Assembly (NCBI GenBank): GCA_022009835.1
Contig: CP091726.1
Span: 558,001-622,000, forward strand
Length of the DNA: 64,000 nucleotides
Origin: Bacilli bacterium
GTDB lineage: Bacteria; Bacillota_I; Bacilli_A; RF39; UBA660
Direction: 5' to 3'
Position numbers and translations under genes: made by a program. Position 1 is the stretch's first letter, and the number at the start of each line of letters is the position of its first letter. Below the pieces are notes generated by a model, which was given only the letters and a program-made list of their open reading frames with translations, did no database searches and was not told the origin of the DNA. Shown in pieces: positions 41,266-51,444 of the stretch.

Positions 41266-42402
41266 ATGCAAGTAGTTGTAGATTTTTTTGTTAGAATATT
41301 ATGTGTGGATTTTGGTTGTTTTAATTATTTTTACTTATTACAGTAGTAGGTTTTTTTAGTAGATACTAAGAAGAAAAAAAGAAAATGAGATATAGTGCTA
41401 ATACTGTTAATGAAAGTAGTAATACTATGAATCCAGGAATGATGGATATGAATAATATGGGAAATATTAATAATATTAACAGTATGAATAATATGGGAAA
41501 TATTAATAATGGTTTTTAATACGCCTGTCGGTGATGTAAATAATAATATGTTTAATAATAATATGATGGGTAATGAGATGGCAATAGATACTAATAATGC
41601 TTATACAGAGCAGAATGGTGGAGCTTTCTTTAATCCAAATAATGGCGTATCTAATGTTGAACCTAAAGTAGTAGAACCAACACCGATTATGAATAATAAC
41701 ATGGTTATGCCTAATGGTAATATGCCAGAAGTAAATATAATGGGTGGAACTCCTAATCAGATGATGAATAATGTTATGCCTAGTACTCCGGTTGTTGAGA
41801 CACCAGTTAATAATGTTAATTCTATACCAGCTATGAATAATAATATTCCAAATAATATGGTCGTAAATAGTGTACCTGTGCATAATGTTGTGCCTGAAGT
41901 GACACCAGTGGTTAATGAACCTACTCCTAGTGTTGTAAATAATCCAATACCGGTAGCAGAACCAGTTATTAATAATATGACTCCACCAGTAGTTAATAAT
42001 ATGCCACCAGTAGAGCCTGTTATTCCTAGTGTTAGTCCAGTAGTAGAAGCACCTGCTCCTACTGAAGCAACACCAGTAGTTAATCCTGGTATAAGTTTTG
42101 GTAATACAGTAGTAGATACTAATAATATGTCTACTAATAATAGTGTTCCACCAATAGTTAATACACCAGTAAATAATATGGTTAATCAGGCACCAGTTAT
42201 TAATAATCCAGTACCTAATGTTAATGTTGGTACTCCAGTTAATAATGTTAATCCTACACCAGTAGAGATGCCTAATGTTATACCTAATGTTCCAGTTAAT
42301 AATGGTCCAGTGGTTAATAATCAAAATAGTCAAAGTGAACCTAGTATTTTTAATACAATAAGTCAAAATACTAATACTAATAATGATAATTGGAAATTAT
42401 AA
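41266..42402 (+). CDS. Membrane-anchored Asn/Pro/Val-rich low-complexity protein, frameshifted
   Basis: An N-terminal helix (MQVVVDFFVRIL..., joined over T-run breaks at 41290-41360), a Lys-rich stop-transfer, then about 330 residues of low complexity dominated by Asn, Met, Pro, Val with PVV, NNMV and PVNNVN blocks. It ends SIFNTISQNTNTNNDNWKL. No domain recognised. By topology the tail is probably cytoplasmic or surface-exposed depending on orientation. RBS AGGGAGG. Likely paired with the next gene, which shares composition. Confidence 0.55.
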
Positions 42403-42428
42403 GATTTAGGTTTTGCCTAAATCTTTTT
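42401..42428 (+). terminator. Terminator
   Basis: AAGATTTAGG/CCTAAATCTT, loop TTTTG, then T-run. Confidence 0.85.
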
Positions 42429-42451
42429 TTACCTAAAGAGGAGGTATTTTA

Positions 42452-42961
42452 ATGGATAATAATTCAAATAATAATAATGTACAAAGATATCAAGCTTCTA
42501 GTACTAATTTAAATACGGTTATTAGTAATCCTACTGTAAATATTAATGATACTATGAATATGAATATTCAAAATATGAGTAGTAATCAAGGTATTAATAA
42601 TACTGCTAATGGTAATGTTAATTCTATGATTAATCCTAGTGTTACTGCTCCTAATATACCTGTTAATAGTGGACCGGAGCCTACTAATAAATATATTAAT
42701 ACTAATATTAATAATAATAATAATACTGTTAATAGTAATATTAATATTAATAATAATAATGTTAATACTATTAATACTAGTAATATGTCTAATGTAGCTC
42801 CTAGTATAAATAGAACTTATGTTACTAATGAAGTTAAACCTAAAAAGAGGAACACATCTATAAAGATGGGTTCAGAGTTTAAGACTGCTCTTTTTAATTG
42901 TAGTAATATTATTAATATTTATATTGTTTTTTTACCAATAATTAGTGATTTAATACATTAG
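42452..42961 (+). CDS. Asn-rich protein with C-terminal membrane helix, frameshifted at end
   Basis: 169 aa. About 120 residues of Asn/Ile/Thr-rich low complexity (runs such as NINNNNNTVN), a basic patch KPKKRNTSIKMG, then, if one T at 42895 is removed, a C-terminal hydrophobic helix KTALLIVVILLIFILF. This would be a tail-anchored cytoplasmic protein. RBS GAGGAGG. The 3' end overlaps the convergent RNHCP gene by about 20 bases. Function unknown. Confidence 0.5.
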   Translation: MDNNSNNNNVQRYQASSTNLNTVISNPTVNINDTMNMNIQNMSSNQGINNTANGNVNSMINPSVTAPNIPVNSGPEPTNKYINTNINNNNNTVNSNININNNNVNTINTSNMSNVAPSINRTYVTNEVKPKKRNTSIKMGSEFKTALFNCSNIINIYIVFLPIISDLIH

Positions 42962-43239
42962 ATAATTTGATTATAATATCAAAGTTATCATCACTAGCCA
43001 TGATGTTTTTTTGTGATTTTTGATGACATTTTTGTACAGTTATAAATTATTTTATAACTGTTTTTATATTTTTCTATACCAATAGGTTTCATTAGTCCAT
43101 GACAATCAGATAGTCGATCTCCAGGATTAATATCTAAATGTTTGGAATATAAACAGTGGGGACAATGATCTCTGGCTGTATAACCTAATTTAGTAACTTC
43201 TTTACCACAATTTTCACAGATAAAACTCTCATCTATCAT
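42942..43239 (-). CDS. RNHCP-domain zinc protein, frameshifted near C-terminus
   Basis: About 98 aa. Pattern ICENCGKEV, RDHCPHCLYSKHLD, PGDRLSDCHGLMKPIG and, across an A-run break at 43035, YNCTKCHQKS. The spaced CxxC/HCP motifs define the RNHCP domain, a presumed zinc-binding family of unknown biochemical role. The domain name motif is RDHCP here. It overlaps the end of the convergent gene. Confidence 0.8.
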
Positions 43240-43280
43240 ATTAAATTTTTTTCATACATCTATATTATAGCAGAAAATAG

Positions 43281-43302
43281 AAAAAAACACCAGTATTGGT
43301 GT
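43281..43302 (-). terminator. Terminator of the small minus-strand gene
   Basis: On the minus strand ACACCA/TGGTGT with 4-base loop, followed by seven T. Confidence 0.75.
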
Positions 43303-43493
43303 TAGTAATATGGATATGGACCATAGTATGGTGGCATAGGTCTAGGAGTCGGTCCATAATATACTGGATATGGTCTAGGATAGAATGCTGGTGCTAATAA
43401 GCCTCCGGTTATACCTCCTAGTATAAAGGGAGCGGCAAATCCTCCAGCAAATCTATTGTTTTGATATGGATAAGTAATTCTTCTATTATACAT
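43302..43493 (-). CDS. Small Gly/Pro/Tyr-rich protein, possibly coat-like
   Basis: 63 aa. Start MYNRRITYPYQNNRFAGG, a mid-protein hydrophobic stretch (APFILGGITGGLLAPAF), and a Pro/Tyr tail (YPRPYPVYYG then PPYYGPYPYY). Such Tyr/Pro/Gly-rich short proteins with a small hydrophobic core occur among spore-coat and envelope proteins of Bacilli; this is composition-based inference. RBS AGGAGG. Own terminator. Confidence 0.6.
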   Translation of the reverse strand: MYNRRITYPYQNNRFAGGFAAPFILGGITGGLLAPAFYPRPYPVYYGPTPRPMPPYYGPYPYY

Positions 43494-43600
43494 GTTATTT
43501 CCTCCTAATATATTATATATAAAAAAAGACCTATATGTGAAAAAAAATACTTTATTTATTTATAAAAAAATCTTGTATAATATATATTGTGGAGGCAATA

Positions 43601-44742
43601 ATGGAAGAGATAGTATTTAAAAAGTGATGATTTAATTGTTATGGGTTTAATTAATTATTTTTATTGCAGAGAAAGATTATAATCCAATGATAGTACATGG
43701 TGCTGATAATGAGATATGGTTGGAAAACTTATCTGAGGAATATAAAATAATAAGAATAGTATCACATCATATTCATAATAAAGAACAATTAGATTTTGAT
43801 AAGTTTAAATTAAATAAAATTGTTAAACAAGTAAAAAAATAAAGACATTATTATTAAAAAGTTAAGGTATTAAATATATATACTGATATTGAAGATGATA
43901 ATATACTTACTAAAGATGATGTTCATGTTACAAGTGAAAAGGATATAGATAATCCTAAATTAACTAAATCATTTCCTGATATTGTTGAAAAGACTAAGAA
44001 AAAGGATAATGATATTGAATATATTATGAAAGTGAGTGATAATATTAATAGGACTAATGAGAATAAGAGTAGAATGGCTGAAAAAAATTATTTTCTTTTT
44101 AAGAAACCTACTGCTACTTATAGTTTAATATTGATATGTATATTGATATTTATATTAATGTATATATTGGGTAATGGTTCAGAAGATACTTATACTTTAT
44201 TAAAGTTTGGGGCTAATTTAGATGCTTTAACTAAGAATGGTCAATATTATAGATTATTTACTTCGATGTTTTTACATATTGGTATTATTCATTTGTTATG
44301 TAATATGTATTCTTTATATATAATTGGTAGAGAAGTAGAAATAGTATTTACTAAAAAGAAATATTTAATAATATATTTATTAAGTGGTATAGCAGGAAGT
44401 ATTCTATCTTTAGCATTTAATCATAATACTGTATGTGCAGGAGCTTCTGGGGCTATATTTGGGTTACTTGGTGCATTATTATATTTTGGTTATTATTATA
44501 GAGCATATTTAGGTGCTTCAGTTACTAGAAGTATTTTACCAGTTGTTATTATTAATTTAATAATAGGTTTTGCTTCAACTGGTATTGATAATGCTGCTCA
44601 TATAGGTGGTTTAGTAGGTGGTATATTAATTGCTATGGCAGTTGGTGTACCTGATAAGTCTAATAAAGTAAGTAGAATTAATGGTATTATATTATCTATA
44701 ATATATTTTATATTTATAATTTATTTATCTTTTTTTAGATAA
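43601..44742 (+). CDS. Rhomboid-family intramembrane serine protease, frameshifted in N-domain
   Basis: About 378 aa. An N-terminal cytosolic domain (to about 44085; YNPMIVHGADNEIWLE) resembles the extra domain of Bacillus GluP (YqgP). The rhomboid core has six or seven helices: RLFTSMFLHIGIIHLLCNMYSL, active-site GASGAIFGLLG (Ser) and AAHIGGLVGG (His). Starts at ATG 43601 after GGAGGCAA, with TATAAT at 43576. Breaks near 43622, 43665 and 43840-43860 are in A/T runs. Substrate unknown. Confidence 0.83.
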
Positions 44743-44748
44743 AGCTGG

Positions 44749-44771
44749 GAAGAAGTTAATTCTTCTTTTTC
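44749..44771 (+). terminator. Terminator of rhomboid gene
   Basis: GAAGAAG/CTTCTTT with loop TTAATT and T-rich tail. Confidence 0.7.
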
Positions 44772-44773
44772 TT

Positions 44774-44850
44774 TTGCCCTTTCAACCATAAACAAGTTTA
44801 TGTTTTCCAGGGTATGAGGAAGCCTTTTTATAGAAGTCTTCCTCATAAAC
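44774..44850 (+). other. Hairpin-rich intergenic segment
   Basis: Two hairpins: CATAAAC/GTTTATG (2-base loop) enclosed by CCCT/AGGG, and ATGAGGAAG/CTTCCTCAT. GTTTATG could alternatively pair with the later CATAAAC that follows CTTCCT. No gene. Confidence 0.45.
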
Positions 44851-44892
44851 AATTTTATTTAACTTTTTATAAAAAAAATATCAATATAGATA

Positions 44893-44922
44893 TTGAAAAT
44901 AATACTATTTTTATGGTAAACT
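44893..44922 (+). promoter_or_regulatory. Promoter upstream of leader ORF
   Basis: TTGAAA, 18 bases, TAAACT, followed by AGAGGAGG and the leader ORF. Confidence 0.55.
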
Positions 44923-44955
44923 TAGTTTGTAAGGTAAAGAGAGGAGGAACCCTTC

Positions 44956-45015
44956 ATGAATATAAGATTAAGTCAAAATTATAAAATGGGGGGTTGTTTA
45001 TCTTACTATAAATAA
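44956..45015 (+). CDS. Possible 19-aa leader peptide
   Basis: MNIRLSQNYKMGGCLSYYK, with a very strong RBS (GAGGAGG, 8-9 bases upstream). It is followed by an intrinsic terminator and then the variable surface protein gene. A run of Gs follows the ATG-proximal part, so length may be mis-called. Confidence 0.4.
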   Translation: MNIRLSQNYKMGGCLSYYK

Positions 45016-45041
45016 AAGAAATATAGATAAAATAAATAAAG

Positions 45042-45087
45042 ACTATGAAATAACTAGTATTAATTACTAGTGTTTCATAGTTTTTTT
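45042..45087 (+). terminator. Terminator/attenuator before the VR2 surface gene
   Basis: ACTATGAAA pairs with TTTCATAGT around an inner ACTAGTA/TACTAGT stem, followed by seven T. It lies between the leader ORF and the gene at 45111. Confidence 0.8.
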
Positions 45088-45110
45088 GTATTAAAAAAAG
45101 GAGTAGAGTT

Positions 45111-46580
45111 ATGAGGAAAGTAAAAGTTAGAACATTATATCTGATAGCCATTATAGTAGGAGGTTTAGTAGGATTAGCAACAAAGTCTACTTATGCGATG
45201 TTTACAGCATCTGCTGAAATAGATAATCCGATATGTATGAGTGCTAATTTAACTAGTGAAGAAGAGACTATTGAAACAATGGAAGTAGTGGTGACTGCTG
45301 GTGAAAAGAAGATAGTACCAGTTACTATTAATAATACTAGTACTAATACAGTAGGTTATTCAGTATGGTATACTTCACCATCTGATGAAGTAGAGATAGG
45401 GATAAAACTATCTAATTCTGATAGTAGTAATTCAACTGGGACAATAAGTAGTAATGGTAGTAAGAAAGTGTATGTCCAAATTATTAATAATTCTTCGAGT
45501 AGTATTACAATAACACTAGGGGTAATATCTAATAAGACTTCAAATGATATGACATTAATACCTAATAAAGAACTTAATTTTTGGTGTTAATTTAGTTACT
45601 TATATTAAAAAAACTTATATACTAATGCTACAAAAAAAACAACAACAACAGTAAATAGTGTAACATATAATTTAGCATCATCAGTAGGATTAATGAATGA
45701 TAGAAAAGGTAGTAGTAGTGTAGGAGCAGATGCAGGTAACATCAGATATTATGGAGCAAGTCCTAATAATTATATCTACTTTAATTGTTCTGATTATAAT
45801 AATCAATCATCTAGTACATGTGAAACATGGAGAATAATAGGGGTATTTGATGGTAATGTAAAGATAATGAGAGGCAGTGTAATAGGCTCTTATTCATGGG
45901 ATAGTAGTGCAAGTGGTACAAACTCTGGCTCTGGAGTAAATGAATGGTCACAGGCTGATTTAATGAAACTATTAAATAGTGGTTATGATAGTGAAAGCGT
46001 TGGAGGAAGTCTATATTGGGATGCTAAGAGTGGAACATGTTATAATGGTAGTCAGAATAAAACGACATCATGTAACTTTACAAGTACAGGATTAAAAAAT
46101 GATACAACAAGAAATATGATCGCAGAGACAACATATTATACAAGAGGACATAACACATCAAGTATATTTGTAGATACAATGTATGATAAAGAAAGAGTAA
46201 GTGGAACAGTAATAACAGGAGTAACACCAACAAGGACATTAACGTGGACAGGAAAGATTGCTGTTGCCTATCCAAGTGATTATGGATATGCCGCAGACTT
46301 AAGTTTGTGTCAAAAGCAATTAGGTTCTTACAATGATGCAACATGTACAGCGAATAACTGGATGAAAAATATATTAGGAACAAACAGTTTTGGATGGTTA
46401 TTGACCCCGTCCTCCGGCCTTGCGTACCTTGCGTGGCTTGTGTATCCGTCGGGCCTCGTCAGCAGCGGCAACGATGCCTGTATTGCGACCGTGGTGGCGC
46501 CAGTCCTTTCTCTGGCATCTGAACTAGGTATCGGGGCAGGAACTGGTACAAGTAGTGATCCTTATCAATTGAGTGTTTAA
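45111..46580 (+). CDS. Secreted surface protein with DGR variable domain VR2, frameshifted
   Basis: About 490 aa. Signal/membrane segment (LIAIIVGGLVGLATKSTYAMF) with a TasA/camelysin-like start, a beta domain, then NYIYFNCSDYN and ETWRIIGVFDGNVKIMRG, parallel to the 18231 protein. The C-terminal domain has WLLTPSSGLAYLAWLV and VVAPVLSLASELG, a C-type-lectin-like fold. The last 110 coding bases are G+C-rich and align with the template repeat at 20005. Breaks near 45580, 45610 and 45635 are in T/A runs. RBS AAAGGAG. Likely displayed on the cell surface with a diversified ligand-binding face; ligand unknown. Confidence 0.75.
46404..46509 (+). repeat. DGR variable region VR2
   Basis: 106 bases ending the surface gene. 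Invariant blocks shared with the template include ACCCCG, TCCGGC, GCGTGG, TCGGGC and GCGCCAG-CCTTT. Template AAT/AAC codons are replaced by CTT, TAC, TAT, CTC, AGC, GGC. Confidence 0.75.
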
Positions 46581-46609
46581 TGATATACGAGGTTATCATC
46601 ACTTTAATT

Positions 46610-46716
46610 GGTGAAAATAGAAGTTAGAAAGTATTCACTGTGAATATGATATCTTATGATTATTTATGAATAGACGATAGGCTATTCATAACAAGATAAG
46701 ACTATGACTTATCTTG
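46610..46716 (+). repeat. Intergenic structured element, copy D
   Basis: Core GTTAGAAAGTATTCACTGTG and GAATATGATATCTTATGA, then stem 1 TTATGAATAG/CTATTCATAA (loop ACGATAGG) and abutting stem 2 CAAGATAAG/CTTATCTTG (loop ACTATGA). It lies between convergent genes, so it is not a 5' leader here. Confidence 0.75.
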
Positions 46717-46733
46717 AATATAAAAAAGAAAGA

Positions 46734-47680
46734 CTAAATATCTTTCTTATGAGCATACTTACCTTGGTAAGTATCTCTTTTTTTCATCTCTTTATCGATA
46801 TCATTAAGTAAACAAAAATTTTTTTAATAACCAAGTTGGTTCTATTAAAAGTATCCTTATCAGGATCAGAAGTAATTCTATGAATAACGATTTCTTCTCT
46901 TAATAATTCTAATTGTTTAATAACAATATTAATATATTCTTCTTTAGAAAGAATATGGAAATGTTCTTTATTATATAAATTTTTCAATAGGAGTATCTTT
47001 TACATATATTTAACATATGTATTTTAATGCCTTGTATATCTAAATTATTTAAATGTTTAACGGTATCTAACATCATTTCTTCTGTTTCATAAGGTAGGCC
47101 ATTAATAATATGAACAACAACATTAATATTTCTATCTCTTAGTTTTTTTACCATATCATCAAATTCCTTTAGGGTATGACCACGATTAATTAATTTAGAA
47201 GTACTTTCATGAATAGATTGAAGACCAAGTTCTATTACTAAGAAAGTTCTTTTTATTTAATTCTTCTAAGTAATTAAGAGTTTCTTCAGTTATAGCATCA
47301 CATCTAGTAGCAATAAATAAACCAATAACATTATCTATTTTTAATACTTCTTCATACTTTTCTTTTAGTATATTAAGAGGAGCATAGGTATTAGTTCGAG
47401 CTTGAAAATAAGCAATATATTTATTACTAGGCCATTTCTTTTCAATAACTTCTCTTACCTCATTAAACTGTGTTGTTAAATCTTTATTTGGATTACCACC
47501 ATGTTCACCAGAACCACTTTTAGAACAATATATACATCCACCATAACCTTTAGTACCATCAATATTAGGACAAGTAAAACCACCATTTAAACTAATTTTT
47601 ATAACTTTATCATTAAACTTATTTTTTAAATAATAATTAAGTGTATGATATCTTTTATTATCTAAAGTATATTTAAACAT
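46734..47680 (-). CDS. Radical SAM protein, TIGR01212/YhcC family, frameshifted
   Basis: About 312 aa. Starts MFKYTLDNKRYHTLNYYL as in the family; the cluster motif is CPNIDGTKGYGGCIYC (C-x11-C-x2-C in this subfamily), then FQARTNTYAP, ATRCDAIT, a joined ELGLQS, and the C-terminal HRITSDPDKD. Function of the family is not settled. Breaks near 47250, 46990 and 46820 are in A/T runs. RBS AAAGGTGA. Divergent from the MFS gene. Confidence 0.82.
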
Positions 47681-47746
47681 AACAAATCACCTTTATATAT
47701 TGTATCATATAATATAAAAAAAATACATAATAATAATGGTGATTAT

Positions 47747-48862
47747 ATGTCAAATATTAAAAAAATATAATATATTTATCATGCTATCTACAATAGCAAG
47801 AAATATAGTTGAAGTCTTCTCTTCAGTACTATTATATAAAAATGGGATATACATTAAAAAGAAATATTATTATTCTTTACTATTCTATATTTTTATTGGA
47901 GGTATTATTAGTGTAATAGTTATTTATTTTTACTAAGTATATTAATGCTAAATATATATTAATATTATCAAGCATTATTTTTTTAGTATAAGCTTTTTAT
48001 TATATGTCTATAATGGATAAAACTATTAATAATCTAATTATCTTTAGTATTATCTATGGAGTGGGTTGTTATAGTTATCATAGTTTAAGACATTATTTTG
48101 CTATAAAGAGTATTGATAAAGATAAAAAGAAAAACATAGGTAGTATTCTAATATTTAGTAATATAGGATTAATCATAGCTCCTTTATTAGTAGGCTATAT
48201 AACTAAGAAATTATCATTAATAGTACTTGCTATAATAGTAATAATTTTATCTATATTAGCAATAATACCATTATTTAGATTAGATATTAAAGAAAGTAAT
48301 ATACCCATTAAATATCAGAAAATAGAAAAAGAATAAATTATTATTCTTTATTCTAGAGCAGGCTAAAGTAATTAACTTATCTCTTCAACCTTTATATTTA
48401 TATTTGTTTATAAATAATAAAAATTGAATATGTTGGTATATTTAATGCTATAATGGGTGTTAGTGCTTGTATATTTATTTACTTATTTGTTAGAAAGATA
48501 GATGATAATAAATATTTTTAAATATCTAAATATGTTATTTTTGTTTGATCTTATTATTAAAACTAAATATAACTAATAAATATCTAATCTTATTAGTAGG
48601 ATTCTTTGAAGGTTTGGGTATAAAAAAATGTTTGAAATAGTATCAGCGGAAAAATATATATAATATAAATATGGATACAAATATAAAAGGTTATCTTATT
48701 TTAGTAGAAGTAATATTTTTGCTTAACTAGAAGTCTTTTTATGTCTAATAGGATACTTTATAAATGATATTAGAATAATTTTTATATTTATCGATAGGTC
48801 TTATCTTTATTATAAGTTTTATCAAAAAGAAAAGAAATAAAAGATGTATCTTAATAATTTAG
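47747..48862 (+). CDS. MFS-type transporter, heavily broken
   Basis: Stitched reading gives a 10-12 helix permease of about 380 aa: MSNIKKYNIFIMLSTIARNI, later YHSLRHYFAIKSID, SNIGLIIAPLLVGYI and SLIVLAIIVIILSILAIIPLF. The loop with HYFAIKSI and the LIIAPLLVG helix recall small MFS proteins of Firmicutes. At least eight lesions in A/T runs; more degraded than its neighbours, so real decay is possible. Substrate unknown. RBS GGTGAT. Confidence 0.5.
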
Positions 48863-48942
48863 TAAAAAATGTAAATCACTTTCTAAACATTGACTAAAAT
48901 AAACATTTAATATATAATTATTTTTAGAAAGATGCGGTGGAT

Positions 48943-50177
48943 ATGAAGAAGAAAAATATTGATAATATTTATAATGATAATGCTAGTAATTCCAAGTTAT
49001 AAAGTAGAAGCTAAAACACTTCAAGACTTAAAAAAACGAATTATCTAGTTTAGAAAAAAAGTATGAAGAAAAATAAAAAAATTAAAAAAGATTTAACTGA
49101 TGCTGAAATAACTAAAATATCCAAAGAAATAAATACAATAGTGGCTAATATTAATAGTATTAAAAAAATGATATTAAAACATCAGAAGAAGAAATAGTAA
49201 AAAAAGTAATGAAGAAATTCAAAATAAAAAGTAATGAAACTGATGAATTACTTAAATTCTTACAAATTAGTTCAGGAGAAAATGTTTATTTAGAATATTT
49301 ATTTCAAGCAGAATCATATACTGACTTTATCTATCGTTATTCAATAGTATCACAACTTACTGAATATAATACTAATTTGATGAATGAATTAAAAAGTATT
49401 AATAGATAATTTAGAAAAAGGAAAAAAGCTGAATTATCAAATAAAAAAACTAAATTAGAAAATCAAAATAAAGAATTAAGTTCTAAAATAAATACCCTAA
49501 GAATAGCTTCAACTAAATATCATGAAGAAGGAACCTCTATTGAAGAAGATATTAAAGATTTAAAAAAAGAGTATTAAAAAAACTATGAAGATAGAGGCTG
49601 TAAAAATAATGAAAATATTTCTACTTGTGGTAATGGAAGTATTGGCAATGCCGCTGGATGGAGTTATCCATTAGCATGGGGGTGTGTAACTAGTGAGTAT
49701 ACTGGCTGGAATGAAAGAAGTGATTGGTCAGGAGGCGGTGGCCATCATGCTATTGATTTAGATTGTGTCGGTGAGGGGACAAAAGTATATGCAGCCGCTA
49801 GCGGAAAAGTAGCAAGAGTAAGGTATCATGGTGCTAGAGTAGCATGTAGCAATTATAGAGAAAGAGATTGTGGTGGCAACATGGTATATATTTATCATAA
49901 TGTAAATGGTCAACCATATACTACGGTTTATATGCATTTACTTAGTATTAATGTCAGTGAAGGACAATATGTAGATGAAAATACCGTTATTGGTTATGTA
50001 GGGGGAACTTCAACCTCTTATCAAAATGGTGGTTATGATTGCTGTACAACAGGAGCTCATCTTCACTTTGGAATAGCCTATGATTTTAATGCCTATAACT
50101 TTAATGGATATTCATTTAATCCAAGAAATGTATATGGCTTCCCAGCACTAATATATAGTGGAGGAACATATTTTTAG
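48943..50177 (+). CDS. EnvC/NlpD-like M23 peptidase 1, frameshifted
   Basis: About 410 aa. Signal peptide (MKKKILIIFIMIM, then PSYKVEA), a long coiled coil (KNELSSLEKKYEE onward, with LLKFLQISSGENVYLEYL), then a LytM/M23 zinc peptidase domain: HHAIDLD (H and D ligands), TVYMHLLS and HLHFGI (final H). Cysteines flank the catalytic domain (CGNGSIG, DCCTTGAH). Cell-wall hydrolase or hydrolase activator acting at division; all metal ligands appear present. Many A-run breaks in the coiled coil. RBS GCGGTGG. Confidence 0.82.
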
Positions 50178-50246
50178 TAGATAGCAAAAAAATTATTGAC
50201 TAAATCTTCTATTTAATATATAATTATTCTAGGAAGATGTGATAAA

Positions 50247-51415
50247 ATGAAAAGAAAAAAATATTACTTATATTTATAATAATGACTATGATATTTATTC
50301 CAAGTTATAAAGTAGAAGCTAAAAACATTACAAGAATTAAAAAAATGAGTTAGTGACTTTAGAAAAATATTCTGATAATCAGAATAAGAAAGAATTAAAT
50401 GATAATGAAATTAAGGTAGTAAATAAAAGAAATTGCTTCAATTTTTATCCAGTATATCACAAATAAAGAGTGATATAAAAAAATCAGAAGAAGATATTAT
50501 TAATAGTCAAAAAGAAATTGAAGAAAAAAGTAAAGAAACGGATGAATTATTAAAATTTCTTCAAATATCTAATGGAGAGAATGTTTATTTAGAATATTTA
50601 TTTGAAGCAGAATCATATACCGATTTTATTTATCGATATTCAGTAGTATCACAACTTACTGAATATAATACTAAGTTAATGGATGAATTAAAAGAATTAA
50701 TTACGACTTTAAAAAAATAAAAAAAGGAAAGAATTAGCTAGTAAACAAAGTACATTAGAAACTAAAAAGTAGTGAATTAAATACTAAAATGATTACTTTA
50801 AAATCAAAAAGCAGATTCTTATGATAAAGAAGGTTCTACTATTGAAGAAGATATTCGTGATTACAAAAAAAGAAATAGCTTATTCTGAAAAAAATGGGCT
50901 GTAAATTAAATCAAGATATAAATTCTTGCTTAGCTACTCCTGTATCATTTGGATGGAGATACCCACTTAGCTATCTTACTGTAAGTGATGATTATACTGG
51001 CTACGATCATGAAAGACCTAATATTGGTGGTTATCATCATGGTATAGATTTATGGCATCCTAATATATATGGTGCCCCAATACATCCTGTGGCAAAAGGA
51101 ACAATAGCACGTATTGGTTGGATATCTGGAGGTGGAAATGCTATTTATATTTATCATAATGTAAATGGTGTAAATTATACTACAGTTTATATGCATATGA
51201 GTAGTTTTGCCTCTGATATGTATCAAGGAAAAACAGTAACAACTGATGATGTAATTGGTTATGTAGGAAATACTGGTGTAAGTTTTGGTGCTCATTTACA
51301 TTTAGGAATGGCTAGTGGCCATCATGCAACATTCTTTAACAACTATTCATTTGATCCAAGAAATGTTATGGCCTTTCCTGGTATGGATAGTGGGGTTTAT
51401 TATTATCGAAGATAA
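50247..51415 (+). CDS. EnvC/NlpD-like M23 peptidase 2 (paralogue), frameshifted
   Basis: Tandem paralogue of the preceding gene; the coiled-coil block LLKFLQISNGENVYLEYLF is almost identical. About 385 aa. Signal peptide with IPSYKVEAK; M23 domain HHGIDLWHP, TVYMHMSSF and HLHLGMASGHH. The catalytic domain diverges more from copy 1 than the coiled coil does, suggesting a shared partner or localisation with different substrates. Breaks near 50265, 50330, 50420, 50720, 50770 and 50870. RBS AGGAAGATG. Followed by a terminator. Confidence 0.82.
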
Positions 51416-51433
51416 GGGCATTAGCCCTTTTTT
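51414..51433 (+). terminator. Terminator overlapping the peptidase stop
   Basis: AAGGGC/GCCCTT with loop ATTA, then T-run. Confidence 0.85.
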
Positions 51434-51444
51434 AGGAGGAAATT

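Noticed and set aside
41503..42366. Long minus-strand reading frame opposite the Asn-rich gene
   Set aside because: It mirrors the plus-strand low-complexity codons, is Trp/His/Ile-rich without domains and lacks an RBS.
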